This document shows positions 35,028-44,122 of a DNA stretch of 64,000 bases, one piece after another. The stretch spans positions 124,001-188,000 of the forward strand of contig JACKLO010000010.1 of NCBI GenBank assembly GCA_024235915.1, in the 5' to 3' direction. Position 1 is the stretch's first letter, and every line of letters begins with the position of its first letter. Below the pieces are notes generated by a model. It saw only the letters and a list, made by a program, of their open reading frames with translations, searched no databases and had not been told where the DNA came from. Position numbers and translations under genes: made by a program. The stretch comes from Burkholderiaceae bacterium. Its GTDB lineage: Bacteria > Pseudomonadota > Gammaproteobacteria > Burkholderiales > Burkholderiaceae_C.

Positions 35028-36638
35028 ATGAACGAACCGAACGAGACCTTCGACATCGTCATCGTGGGCGCCGGCACCGCCGGTTGTCTGCTGGCCAACC
35101 GGCTGTCGGCCGACCCGACCTGCCGCGTGCTGCTGCTGGAAGCCGGTGGGCGCGACAACTACCACTGGATCCACATCCCGGTCGGTTACCTGTACTGCAT
35201 CGGCAACCCGCGCACCGATTGGCTCTATCAGACCGAGCCCGATCCCGGCCTCAACGGGCGGCAGCTGCGCTACCCGCGCGGCAAGGTGCTGGGCGGCTGC
35301 TCCAGCATCAACGGCATGATCTACATGCGTGGCCAGGCGCGCGACTACGACCATTGGGCGGCCGTCACCGGCGACCCGGCCTGGGCCTGGCGCGAGGTGC
35401 TGCCGCTGTTCCGCCGCCACGAGGACCACTGGCGCGGCGCCGATGACCTGCACGGCGCCGGTGGCGAATGGCGGGTGGAACGCCAGCGCCTGCGCTGGGA
35501 CATCCTGGACGCCTTCGCGGCCGCGGCGCGCGAATCCGGCATCCCGGCCAGCGAGGATTTCAACCGCGGTGACAACGAAGGGGTGGGCTACTTCGAGGTC
35601 AACCAGCGCCGCGGGGTGCGCTGGAACGCGTCCAAGGGCTTCCTGCGTCCGGCGGCCGGACGCGCGAACCTCGTCGTGCGCACAGGCGTGCTGGCCGACC
35701 GGGTGATCGTGGAAGGCGGCCGGGCCACCGGTCTGAGCGTCGTCGACAACGGCCAGCGGCGCACCGTGCTCGCCCGGCGCGAAGTGGTGCTGGCGGCCGG
35801 CGCCGTCAACACCCCGGCGTTGCTGCAGCGTTCGGGCATCGGCGCCGGGGCCTGGCTGCAGGCCCAGGGCCTGCCGGTGGTGCACGACCTGCCGGGTGTC
35901 GGCGAAAACCTGCAGGACCATCTGCAGATCCGCGCCGTCTTCGCCGTCGAAGGTGTGCGCACACTCAACACGCTGGCGAACTCCTGGCACGGCAAGGCGA
36001 GGATTGCGGCAGAGTATGCGCTCACACGCAGCGGGCCGATGAGCATGGCGCCGTCGCAGTTGGGCTGCTTCACGCGCTCCTCGCCCGCGCAGCGCTGGCC
36101 CAACGTGGAGTACCACGTGCAACCCTTGTCGCTGGATGCCTTCGGCGAACCGCTGCATGGCTTCGACGCCTTCACGGCCAGCGTTTGCAACCTGAATCCG
36201 ACGGCGCGCGGGCACGTGCGCATCCGCGGCGTGCAGCCCGACGAGGCGCCGGCGATCCAGGCCAACTACCTGTCCACCCCCGAAGACCGCCAGGTGGCGG
36301 CCGACAGCCTGCGCCTGACCCGGCGCATTGCCGCCATGCCGGCGCTGGCGCCCTACCGGCCGCGCGAGGTCAAACCCGGTGTGCAGTTCCAGAGCGACGA
36401 GGAACTGGCGCGCCTGGCCGGCGACATCGGCACCACCATCTTCCACCCCGTGGGCACCTGCCGCATGGGCCGTGCCGATGACCCGCTGGCCGTGGTGGAC
36501 CCGCAACTCCGGGTGCGCGGTCTGGCCGGGTTGCGGGTGGCCGACGCCAGTGTGATGCCGACCATCACCAGCGGCAACACCAACGCGCCGACACTCATGA
36601 TCGCCGAGCGCGCGGCCGCGCTGATGGGCGCCCGCTGA
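35028..36638 (+). CDS. GMC family FAD oxidoreductase (choline dehydrogenase-like)
   Basis: 536 residues. FAD-binding IVGAGTAGCLLANRLS at the N-terminus, GMC signature 1 PRGKVLGGCSSINGMIYMRG, signature 2 GAVNTPALLQRSGIG, and the C-terminal active-site region FHPVGTCRMG with SGNTNAPTLMIAERAA. These enzymes oxidise alcohols such as choline, aliphatic or aromatic alcohols. No betaine aldehyde dehydrogenase is adjacent, so choline as the substrate is not supported by context. It ends at a perfect palindrome downstream. Confidence 0.93.
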   Translation: MNEPNETFDIVIVGAGTAGCLLANRLSADPTCRVLLLEAGGRDNYHWIHIPVGYLYCIGNPRTDWLYQTEPDPGLNGRQLRYPRGKVLGGCSSINGMIYMRGQARDYDHWAAVTGDPAWAWREVLPLFRRHEDHWRGADDLHGAGGEWRVERQRLRWDILDAFAAAARESGIPASEDFNRGDNEGVGYFEVNQRRGVRWNASKGFLRPAAGRANLVVRTGVLADRVIVEGGRATGLSVVDNGQRRTVLARREVVLAAGAVNTPALLQRSGIGAGAWLQAQGLPVVHDLPGVGENLQDHLQIRAVFAVEGVRTLNTLANSWHGKARIAAEYALTRSGPMSMAPSQLGCFTRSSPAQRWPNVEYHVQPLSLDAFGEPLHGFDAFTASVCNLNPTARGHVRIRGVQPDEAPAIQANYLSTPEDRQVAADSLRLTRRIAAMPALAPYRPREVKPGVQFQSDEELARLAGDIGTTIFHPVGTCRMGRADDPLAVVDPQLRVRGLAGLRVADASVMPTITSGNTNAPTLMIAERAAALMGAR

Positions 36639-36955
36639 GGCCGCGACCCGTGCTGGCGCGGCGGGAAATCCCCGATGCGGTGCGCCGCCGGGGGCGCCTA
36701 CAGTCCGCCCACTCGCAACCGCGCACCCCCAGGGTCCGGTTGGACGGGGGCCTGAGGAGACACAACAGCACGCCCGGCCCAAGCCGGCACTCATCACCAG
36801 AAGATGCACAAAGGGCGCCCCGCGGGGCGCCCTTTGTCGTTGTTGGCGCTGCTTCGGCGCTTGCCCGGTCTGCGGCCCGATCGTCCGGTCTGGCCGGCAA
36901 ACGGCCTGCTGATGGGGCGATGCGCCGTGGACGCCAAGCCTAGGATCGCCGCACC
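36639..36955. other. intergenic region after the GMC gene
   Basis: 317 bases with no credible gene. It holds the 28-base palindrome at 36809-36836 and, 9 bases before the HDOD gene start, a TAGGAT -10-like element (36941-36946). I see nothing else in the first 150 bases. Confidence 0.6.
36809..36836. terminator. perfect 28-base palindrome, terminator
   Basis: CAAAGGGCGCCCCG followed directly by its exact complement CGGGGCGCCCTTTG. The A and T bases at the ends give short flanks in both directions, and TTTGTCGTTGTT follows on the plus strand. It most likely ends the marC-GMC transcript. Confidence 0.7.
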
Positions 36956-37780
36956 ATGTCCGTGAACCCCGAACTGCGCAGCCTCGAGATCGACATCCCC
37001 GCCCAGCCCGAGGCGCTGGTCAAGCTTTCGCTGCTGCTGGCCGAGGAGGACATCAACCTCACGGCGGCCGCCGAGCTGATCGAGGGCGACATGGCGCTGG
37101 CCGCCGCGGTGATGAAGGCGGTGAATTCGTCGCTCTACGGGCTCAAGGGCCGGGTGCAGAGCGTGATGCAGGCCATCACCTACCTGGGCATGCGCGAGGT
37201 GGCGGCCATCACCTTCGAGATGGGCCTGCGTGCGGCCTTCCCGCCGGCCCAGGAGCTGGAGCCGCTGTGGCAGCGCGCCGGCCTGCGTGGGCTGGTCATG
37301 GGCCGCCTGGCGCAGAAGATGTCGCTCGATTCGTGGGCGGCGCATTCTGCTGGGCTGTTCGAAGAGTGTGGCAAGGCGGTGCTTTTCCGCCATGCGTCCG
37401 ACCATTACCGGGCCATGCTGCGTGCCGCCAAGAGCGACGTCGAGCTGGCGCAGCTGGAGCACGCCGGCTTCGGCGTCAGCCACGACGCGCTGGGCGCCGC
37501 CCTGTGCGAGAGCTGGGGCCTGGCGGCGGCAGCGGTGGCCAGCGTGCGCCACCACGTGGCGACGCAGGCCGACCTCCACCTGCCGCCAGCGGTGGCCAAC
37601 GGCCGGCGCCCGCTGCTGGCGTTGTCGGCCACCGTGCATGCTCTGCTGACGGCGCCGGAGACCTTGGACGAGGCCGTGGCCTCCCTGGCACCGCAGGCCG
37701 ACCTGGACGCCACCCTGCTGTTGCGCGGCGTGCGCCAGATCAAGGAACAGCTCGACGAGGCGGCGGCGCACGGCCGCTGA
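36956..37780 (+). CDS. HDOD domain signalling protein
   Basis: 274 residues made almost entirely of an HDOD domain: LVKLSLLLAEEDINLTAAAELIEGDMALAAAVMKAVNSSLYG followed by ITYLGMREVAAITFEMGLR. HDOD is a degenerate HD phosphohydrolase fold that has lost most metal ligands and is used in regulation, often with cyclic-di-GMP or chemotaxis pathways. No second domain is attached. It stands alone, with a TAGGAT element nine bases before the start. Confidence 0.9.
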   Translation: MSVNPELRSLEIDIPAQPEALVKLSLLLAEEDINLTAAAELIEGDMALAAAVMKAVNSSLYGLKGRVQSVMQAITYLGMREVAAITFEMGLRAAFPPAQELEPLWQRAGLRGLVMGRLAQKMSLDSWAAHSAGLFEECGKAVLFRHASDHYRAMLRAAKSDVELAQLEHAGFGVSHDALGAALCESWGLAAAAVASVRHHVATQADLHLPPAVANGRRPLLALSATVHALLTAPETLDEAVASLAPQADLDATLLLRGVRQIKEQLDEAAAHGR

Positions 37781-37878
37781 CCCGGGTTTCCCCCGACGGG
37801 AGGTCGTGGGAGCCCTCTACTTTCAAGGCGTCCGGCTGGGCTACGCTAGGTGGTTTGATTCCACCTGACGTCGCCACC

Positions 37879-39579
37879 ATGCCTGCCACTTCGTCCGCCA
37901 ACGTCGCGCCCGAGAAGCTGCCGCTGCAGCGCCTGTACCACTGGGAGCGCACTGCGCCGAGCCGCGTGGCCTTCACGCAGCCGGTGGGCAGTGGCCAGAC
38001 CGTGGACTACACCTGGCAGCAGGTGGTCGACCAGGCCCGCCGCATGGCGGCCCACCTTCAAGCCCAGGGCATTGGCGCCGGCGACAAGGTGGCGATGCTG
38101 TCGAAGAACACCGCCCACTGGCTGATCACCGACTACGCCATCTGGCTGGCCGGCGCGATCTCGGTGCCGCTGTACCCGACACTGGCCGCCGGCACGATCC
38201 GCCAGATCCTGGAGCACAGCGAGGCCAAGCTGCTGTTCGTGGGCAAGCTCGACGGCTGGCTGGGCATGAAGCCCGGCATCCCGGACGGCCTGCCCTGCAT
38301 CCACCACCCGCTGGCGGAGGCCGACGCCAAGAAGAGCTACCCCGGCTGGGACGACATCGTCGCCAAGACCGCGCCCCTGGCTGGCGAGCCGGTGCGGCCG
38401 GGCGACGACCTGTCCACCATCATGTACACGTCCGGCACCACCGGCGCGCCCAAGGGCGTGATGCACACCTTCGCCAACTTCATGGCCGCGGTGGAGGCTG
38501 GGCTGGAGCGCATCCCGCAGAACCAGGGCTCGCGCATGCTGTCGTACCTGCCGTTGTCGCACGTGGTCGAGCGTGCGCTGGTGGAGCACGCGCAGCTGAC
38601 CACCGGCATGCACGTGTTCTTCGCCGAGAGTCTGGACACGTTCACGACGGACATGCAGCGGGCACGGCCGACGGTGTTCTTTTCGGTGCCGCGCCTGTGG
38701 GTCAAGTTCCAGCAGGCGGTCAGCCACAAGATGCCGCCGAAGAAGCTGGACCTGTTCCTGAAGATCCCGGTGCTGTCGGGCATCGTGAAGAAGAAGATCC
38801 TCTCCACCCTGGGCTTGGACCAGTGCATCTTCGCCGCCGGCGGCGCGGCGCCGATGCCGGCCGAGCTGCTGGCCTGGTACAGCAAGCTGGGGCTGAACGT
38901 CGCCGAGGGCTACGGCATGACCGAGAACATCGGCGCCAGCCACATCACCACCGGCGACCCGGACAGCTTCGGCACCGTGGGCCGGCCCTATGCGCCGGTG
39001 CAGTGCCGCATCGCGCCGGACAACGGCGAGATCCAGGTCAAGGCGCCCTGGAACATGCTGGGCTACTACAAGCAGCCCGAGCTGACGGCCGAGATGTTCA
39101 CCGCCGACGGCTGGCTGAAGACCGGCGACAAGGGCAGCACCGACGCCCAGGGCCGGCTGAAGATCACCGGCCGCGTGAAGGACCTGTTCAAGACCAGCAA
39201 GGGCAAGTACGTGGCGCCGGCGCCCATCGAGGACAAGCTGGTCATGCACAACGCGGTGGAGGCCTGCTGCGTCACCGGGGCCAACCTGGGCCAGCCGCTG
39301 GCGCTGCTGATGATCAACGCCGAGGCCACGGCGCTGGTGAAGAACGGCGGCAAGGCCGAGCTGGAGGCCTCGCTGGCCGAGCACCTGAAGCACATCAACG
39401 ACACGCTGGACCCGCACGAGCAGCTCGACTGCCTGGTCATCACCACCGAGGCCTGGACGGTGGACAACGACCTCATCACGCCCACCTTCAAGGTCAAGCG
39501 CAACCGCATCGAGGACATGTTCGCGAAGAACTACGAGCGCTGGACGGGCATGCGCAAGCCGGTGGTCTGGAATGGCTGA
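37879..39579 (+). CDS. AMP-binding long-chain acyl-CoA synthetase
   Basis: 566 residues from ATG 37879. The P-loop IMYTSGTTGAPKGVMHTF, YLPLSHVVERAL, EGYGMTENIG, the hinge TGDKGSTDAQGRLKITGRVKDLFKTSKGKYVAP, and the C-terminal catalytic lysine in PTFKVKRNRIED are all present. It adenylates a fatty acid and joins it to coenzyme A. The bacterial FadD-like group with a shortened N-terminus fits best; chain length is not readable. Its last eight bases overlap the GST-like gene. Confidence 0.92.
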   Translation: MPATSSANVAPEKLPLQRLYHWERTAPSRVAFTQPVGSGQTVDYTWQQVVDQARRMAAHLQAQGIGAGDKVAMLSKNTAHWLITDYAIWLAGAISVPLYPTLAAGTIRQILEHSEAKLLFVGKLDGWLGMKPGIPDGLPCIHHPLAEADAKKSYPGWDDIVAKTAPLAGEPVRPGDDLSTIMYTSGTTGAPKGVMHTFANFMAAVEAGLERIPQNQGSRMLSYLPLSHVVERALVEHAQLTTGMHVFFAESLDTFTTDMQRARPTVFFSVPRLWVKFQQAVSHKMPPKKLDLFLKIPVLSGIVKKKILSTLGLDQCIFAAGGAAPMPAELLAWYSKLGLNVAEGYGMTENIGASHITTGDPDSFGTVGRPYAPVQCRIAPDNGEIQVKAPWNMLGYYKQPELTAEMFTADGWLKTGDKGSTDAQGRLKITGRVKDLFKTSKGKYVAPAPIEDKLVMHNAVEACCVTGANLGQPLALLMINAEATALVKNGGKAELEASLAEHLKHINDTLDPHEQLDCLVITTEAWTVDNDLITPTFKVKRNRIEDMFAKNYERWTGMRKPVVWNG

Positions 39580-40222
39580 CGCCGCGGCGGGGCCCATGGT
39601 CCTGCACGGCGAGCCGGGCTGGGGCTCGGCGATCGTCGAGGCCCAGCTCGCGTTCTACGGGCTGCCATTCCGCTTTCAGGCGACGGGCGACCTGTTCGCG
39701 TCCGCCGAAGCGAGGGCCCGGCTGGCCCGGCTCAACCCGCTGGCTCAGGTGCCGGTTCTGGCGCTGGCCGACGGCACGGTGATGACGGAAAGCGCGGCGA
39801 TCACGCTGCACCTGGCCGACCTGACCGGGCGCGACGACTTGGTGCCCGGCCCAAAGGCCGCCGAGCGTGTCTCCTTCCTGCGCTGGCTGGTGTTCCTGGT
39901 GGCCAACGTCTACCCCACCTTCACCTACGCCGACGACCCGGCGCGTTTCGTGAAGGCGGACGAGTCCGTGCAGAAGGCCTTCAGGACGGAGGTCGACGCC
40001 TACGCGCAGCGTATGTGGACGCATGCCGAGCAGGCGGCCGTGGGCCCGTGGTTCCTCGGTTCGCGCTTCTCGGCGCTGGACGTCTACCTGGCGGTGATGA
40101 CGAAGTGGCGGCCGCGCCGCGATTGGTTCGCTGTCCACGCGCCCAAGCTGCTGGCGGCTGCCGATGCCGCGGCGGCCTTGCCGGCCATCGCGCCAGTGAT
40201 GGCGCGCAACTTCAAGGCCTGA
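39572..40222 (+). CDS. glutathione S-transferase family protein
   Basis: 216 residues. Thioredoxin-like N-terminal domain (residues about 8-85) with NPLAQVPVLALADGTVMTESAAITLHLAD, the cis-proline and the glutathione-gamma-glutamyl ES motif. The C-terminal helical domain has WFLGSRFSALDVYLAVMTKW. The protein may conjugate or isomerise small electrophiles. It overlaps the acyl-CoA synthetase gene by eight bases, so the two are made together; a shared pathway is inference. Confidence 0.9.
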   Translation: MADAAAGPMVLHGEPGWGSAIVEAQLAFYGLPFRFQATGDLFASAEARARLARLNPLAQVPVLALADGTVMTESAAITLHLADLTGRDDLVPGPKAAERVSFLRWLVFLVANVYPTFTYADDPARFVKADESVQKAFRTEVDAYAQRMWTHAEQAAVGPWFLGSRFSALDVYLAVMTKWRPRRDWFAVHAPKLLAAADAAAALPAIAPVMARNFKA

Positions 40223-40268
40223 CCTTCAGGGCCTGGCCCTCATGGCGGGCCAAGCGGGCCAAGCGGGC

Positions 40269-40835
40269 TCAGCCGGCCTCGCCGCGGCGCAGCTTCGCGC
40301 TGCGCCAGTAGACGTCGTCACCGCCGTCCATGCGGTTGAGCACGCGGGCGAGCACGAAGAGCAGGTCCGACAACCGGTTGAGGTACTGGCGCGGTGCTGC
40401 GTTCACCGGCTCGGCCGCGGCCAGGGCCACCACGGCGCGCTCGGCCCGGCGCGCGACCGTCCGGCTCACATGGGCCAATGCGGCGGCCCGGCTGCCGGCC
40501 GGCAGGATGAACTCCTGCAGCCGTGGCAGTGTGGCGTTGTGGCGGGCCAGCGCCTCGTCCAGCAGCGCCACCGCCTCGTCCTTCAGCAGCGTGTAGCCCG
40601 GGATCGACAGCTCACCGCCCAGGTTGAACAGCTCGTGCTGCACTTCCACCAGCAGGCTTCGCACATCGTCGGGCAGGGCCTCGCAGAGCAGCACGCCCAG
40701 GCTGGAATTGAGTTCGTCCACATCGCCCATGGCCTGCACGCGCAGCGCGTCCTTGCGCGTGCGCGTGCCGTCGCCCAGGCCGGTGCTGCCGTCGTCGCCG
40801 GTGCGGGTGGCGATCTGCGTGAGTCGGTTGGCCAT
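40269..40835 (-). CDS. cob(I)alamin adenosyltransferase, PduO type
   Basis: 188 residues from ATG 40835 (MANRLTQIATRTGDDGSTGLGDG). The ATP-binding N-terminus TRTGDDGSTGLGDGTRTRKD, the GDVDELNSSLGV motif, and the C-terminal RYLNRLSDLLFVLARVLNR are all diagnostic. It transfers adenosyl from ATP to cob(I)alamin to make coenzyme B12. Its 3' end faces the GST gene. The FAD oxidase gene diverges 87 bases away. Confidence 0.95.
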   Translation of the reverse strand: MANRLTQIATRTGDDGSTGLGDGTRTRKDALRVQAMGDVDELNSSLGVLLCEALPDDVRSLLVEVQHELFNLGGELSIPGYTLLKDEAVALLDEALARHNATLPRLQEFILPAGSRAAALAHVSRTVARRAERAVVALAAAEPVNAAPRQYLNRLSDLLFVLARVLNRMDGGDDVYWRSAKLRRGEAG

Positions 40836-40922
40836 GGCGCGATGATGCCAGCGGCGGCAGGGTGAAGGGCCGCGATGGGGTGGGCTGACTCCTAGAATGC
40901 CCGGATTCCACTGGAGACGCCG

Positions 40923-42344
40923 ATGAACGCCCCGCTGCCCAACGAAGTGCTGCCCGCCTACGAGCGCCGCCCGGTGCCGGAGGTGATGCTCACCGCCCTG
41001 CGCGAGCGCTTTGGCGACCGTTGCTCCACGGCGGCGGCGGTGCGCGAGCAGCATGGCCGCGACGAGAGCCCGTTCCCGGTGACGCCGCCCGACGCCGTGG
41101 TGTTCTGCGAAAGCACCGACGAGGTGGCCTTCGTCGTCGGCCAGGCGGCGGCGCATGGCGTGCCGGTGATCCCGTTCGGCGTCGGCTCGTCGCTGGAGGG
41201 CCATCTGCTGGCGGTGCAGGGCGGGGTCAGCGTGGACGTCTCGCGCATGACCCGCGTCGTGCGCGTGAACCCTGAGGACCTGACGGTCACCGTGGAAGCC
41301 GGCGTCACGCGGGAGCAGCTCAATCGCGAGGTCAAGGACCAGGGGCTGTTCTTCCCCATCGACCCGGGTGCCAACGCCAGCCTGGGCGGCATGGCGGCCA
41401 CGCGGGCCAGCGGCACGAACGCCGTGCGCTACGGCACCATGCGCGAAAACGTGCTGGGGCTGACGGTGGTGACGGCGTCGGGCGAGGTCATCCGCACCGG
41501 GTCCCGCGCCAAGAAGAGCAGCGCCGGCTACGACCTGACGCGCCTGTTCGTGGGCAGCGAAGGCACGCTGGGTGTGATGACCGAGGTCACGCTCAAGCTC
41601 TATCCGCTGCCGGAGGCCGTGAGCGCGGCGATCTGCCAGTTCAGTGACGTGGCGGCGGCCGTCAACGCCACCATCCAGATCATCCAGATGGGCGTGCCCA
41701 TCGCCCGATGTGAACTGCTGGACGCCAACGCGGTGCGCTTCATCAACGGCCAGAGCAAGCTGGGCCTGAAGGAGATGCCGCTGCTGCTGATGGAATTCCA
41801 TGGCAGCGAGGCGGGCGTCAAGGAGCAGGCCGAGACGGTGCAGGACATCACCGCCGAGTTCGGTGGCGCCGACTTCCAGTGGGCCAGCACGCCCGAGGAA
41901 CGCACCCGCCTGTGGACCGCGCGGCACAAGGCCTACTTCGCCGGCATGACCATGAACCCGGGCTGCCGCACCGTGACCACCGACACCTGCGTGCCGATCT
42001 CGCGCCTGGCCGAGATCATCGAGGCGTCGGTGGCGAATGCCGACGCCTCCGGCCTGCCCTACTACATCGTTGGCCACGTGGGCGACGGCAACTTCCACCT
42101 GGCCTACATGGTCAAGGATGGCGACGCCGACGAGCGTGCCACGGCGGAGCACCTCTCCATGCAGATGGTGCAGCGCGCCATCGCGATGGAGGGCACCTGC
42201 ACCGGCGAACACGGCATCGGCCTGCACAAGATGGGATTCCTGGTGGACGAGGCCGGCGCCGGCAGCATCGCGCTGATGCGCGAGATCAAGCGCGCGCTGG
42301 ACCCGAAGAACATCATGAACCCGGGCAAGATCTTCGTGCTCTGA
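40923..42344 (+). CDS. FAD-linked oxidase, D-lactate dehydrogenase/GlcD-like
   Basis: 473 residues. FAD-binding type 4 domain: VIPFGVGSSLEGHLLAVQGG, VNPEDLTVTVEAGVTREQLN, FPIDPGANASLGGMAATRASGTNAVRYGTM. The C-terminal FAD-oxidase domain ends CTGEHGIGLHKMGFL and ALDPKNIMNPGKIF. It oxidises a 2-hydroxy acid (D-lactate or glycolate) and passes electrons to the chain. TAGAAT at 40893-40898 is a good -10 box, and a GGAG ribosome binding site precedes the start. No glcE/glcF genes are nearby, which favours the stand-alone D-lactate dehydrogenase group. Confidence 0.92.
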   Translation: MNAPLPNEVLPAYERRPVPEVMLTALRERFGDRCSTAAAVREQHGRDESPFPVTPPDAVVFCESTDEVAFVVGQAAAHGVPVIPFGVGSSLEGHLLAVQGGVSVDVSRMTRVVRVNPEDLTVTVEAGVTREQLNREVKDQGLFFPIDPGANASLGGMAATRASGTNAVRYGTMRENVLGLTVVTASGEVIRTGSRAKKSSAGYDLTRLFVGSEGTLGVMTEVTLKLYPLPEAVSAAICQFSDVAAAVNATIQIIQMGVPIARCELLDANAVRFINGQSKLGLKEMPLLLMEFHGSEAGVKEQAETVQDITAEFGGADFQWASTPEERTRLWTARHKAYFAGMTMNPGCRTVTTDTCVPISRLAEIIEASVANADASGLPYYIVGHVGDGNFHLAYMVKDGDADERATAEHLSMQMVQRAIAMEGTCTGEHGIGLHKMGFLVDEAGAGSIALMREIKRALDPKNIMNPGKIFVL

Positions 42345-42361
42345 ACGACGACCGCGTGCGG

Positions 42362-43132
42362 ATGCAGCGACGCACCCTGCTGTTGGCCGGCGCCGCTGCG
42401 GCGGCATTGGCGACGTGGGCGACGGTCGCCCGTGCCGACGTGCCGGGTGTGATTGTCGCCGCGCGGCCGTCGGTGCTGCCCATCGGGCGGTTCGACGCGC
42501 TGGCCAGCCCGCGCTTCGGCTTCCGCGGCACCGCCTTCGTCGTGGGTGACGGACGCCACCTGGTCAGCAACCACCACGTGGTGGGCGATGCCGGCGACGC
42601 GCTGGCGCAGTGGGTGGTGCAGCGGCCCTTGCCCGATGGCGGCCAGGAATGGCGGCGCGTGGAAGTGGTCAGCCGCGACCGCGAGCACGACCTGGTGCTG
42701 CTGCGCCTGCAGGACGGCGACCCGCTGCCGCCGCTGGCGGTGGCCGACGATGCGGTGCTGCGTGAAGGCCTGGCCGTGCTGCTGATGGGCTTCCCCATCG
42801 GCGGCATCCTGGGCTTCCAGCCGGTGACGCACCGCGGCATGGTGTCGTCGATCGCGCCCATTGCACTGCCGGCGGCCAACGCGCGTCAGTTGCGCGATCA
42901 GGCGCTGGCCACGCTGCGCCGCGGCAGTTTCGACATCGCGCAACTGGACGCCACGGCCTACCCGGGCAACAGCGGCGGCCCGGTGCTGGACGCCGCCACC
43001 GGGCAGGTGGTGGCGGTGGTCAACATGGTGCTGGTGCGCGGCAGCCGCGAAGCGGCGCTGTCCGCGCCCAGCGGGATCAGCTACGCGATCCCGGGGCGCT
43101 GGGTGCGGGCGCTGGTGGACGGCGCCCGCTGA
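42362..43132 (+). CDS. exported trypsin-like serine protease
   Basis: 256 residues from ATG 42362 (MQRRTLLLAGAAAAALATW), with a signal peptide ending near ARA-D. The catalytic triad is readable: His in LVSNHHVVGD, Asp in DREHDLVLLRL, and Ser in YPGNSGGPVLD. It lacks a PDZ domain, unlike DegP-type proteases. It should act in the periplasm. It follows the FAD oxidase by 17 bases, so it may share its transcript, though a functional link is not evident. Confidence 0.88.
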   Translation: MQRRTLLLAGAAAAALATWATVARADVPGVIVAARPSVLPIGRFDALASPRFGFRGTAFVVGDGRHLVSNHHVVGDAGDALAQWVVQRPLPDGGQEWRRVEVVSRDREHDLVLLRLQDGDPLPPLAVADDAVLREGLAVLLMGFPIGGILGFQPVTHRGMVSSIAPIALPAANARQLRDQALATLRRGSFDIAQLDATAYPGNSGGPVLDAATGQVVAVVNMVLVRGSREAALSAPSGISYAIPGRWVRALVDGAR

Positions 43133-43141
43133 GCCGGGGGC

Positions 43142-43924
43142 TCAGGCGCGGCGGCGGCGTGCGGCGGCCAGGCCGGCGAGCGCTAGGCCGGCGAGGGCGA
43201 GGGAGCCGGGTTCCGGCACGGCGTTGGCGTTCGCCCAGTGCACCGCATAGTCACCACCCACAAAGCCGGTAGCGGTGTTGTTGTCAAAATTGCTGTCGTT
43301 GAAGTTGTAGGCCTGCATGATGACCGCCGAAAAGCCGGTCGTTCCGCCAATGGTCGTGTCGGTGTAGACCGATGCACCATTGATGAAGTATTCGAACGCG
43401 GTGCCAGTGAACAGGATTTCGAACGAGGTCCAGGCGTCGAACGCGACGGCGGTGGCAAGGTCTACCCAGCCGTTGGCGGTGTCGGCGTCCCACAGCCGAT
43501 AGCGGGCATTCCCACCGAAGTTGGTGAAACCGATGATCGGATACACCAGCGGCTGGTTGTCGGTGATGCCCCACATGTCGGTGCGCACATTGCCGTTCGC
43601 ACCATCGCGCCAGGCTGCGTCGATGTACAGGTCGGCTGCCAGACTGGACCCGGCACCACCTGCAGCGGCATGTTGCCGACCCTGGGTGTTGTAGAAATCC
43701 CCGCTCGTGCCTGCTGACCGGTTTGCGGACCCCTGTGCCGTGCTGATGCCGATCTTCAGGACGTTGTCACGTCCTTGGTAGCTTCCCACGCCGACGAACT
43801 CATTGGCCTCATAGCGGTCGGTCGTCCAGCCTGTAGGGACGTCCGCGAAGCTCGGCATGAGCGGGGCGGCATGTGCGTTTGCCGCCAGGGCGGTGATGGA
43901 TGCGGCAATGAACAGGTATCGCAT
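43142..43924 (-). CDS. PEP-CTERM sorting domain protein
   Basis: 260 residues from ATG 43924, seven bases after a strong GGAGG. A signal peptide (LFIAASITALAANAHAA) leads into a beta-rich, asparagine- and glycine-rich domain similar to lectin/laminin-type folds (LWDADTANGWVDLATAVAFDAWTSFEI). The C-terminus is a textbook PEP-CTERM: VPEPGSLALAGLALAGLAA followed by ARRRRA. Such proteins are processed by an exosortase and reach the cell surface or the exopolysaccharide. No exosortase gene lies in this window. Its lower GC content is in keeping with this class of surface protein. Confidence 0.92.
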   Translation of the reverse strand: MRYLFIAASITALAANAHAAPLMPSFADVPTGWTTDRYEANEFVGVGSYQGRDNVLKIGISTAQGSANRSAGTSGDFYNTQGRQHAAAGGAGSSLAADLYIDAAWRDGANGNVRTDMWGITDNQPLVYPIIGFTNFGGNARYRLWDADTANGWVDLATAVAFDAWTSFEILFTGTAFEYFINGASVYTDTTIGGTTGFSAVIMQAYNFNDSNFDNNTATGFVGGDYAVHWANANAVPEPGSLALAGLALAGLAAARRRRA

Positions 43925-43977
43925 GAATCCTCCGAAATAAATGATTGCATTCGCGGCCAAAGTGCGCGACGGAGTCG

Positions 43978-44006
43978 TTTATTGTCAAAACCAATCCGTC
44001 CATCAA
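43978..44006 (-). promoter_or_regulatory. possible promoter of the PEP-CTERM gene
   Basis: Minus strand TTGATG and AATAAA, 17 bases apart, each with four of six consensus bases. It would give a leader of about 45 bases. The region 43960-44110 is clearly AT-richer than average. Confidence 0.3.
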
Positions 44007-44122
44007 AGTCGATAGCATCATTTGTGCCGGACTGTTTCGGAGAAGTTTGTCCTTTCTAATCAATAGCTTAGGAGGGTATTCCCAAATCCTTCGTAATGGC
44101 TGTTAAGCCAACCGACGCAGCG

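Noticed and set aside
43940..43965. Possible sigma-54 promoter (TTGGCCGCGAATGCA) before the PEP-CTERM gene
   Set aside because: The GG and GC are only 8 bases apart instead of 10, so it cannot work as a -24/-12 element.
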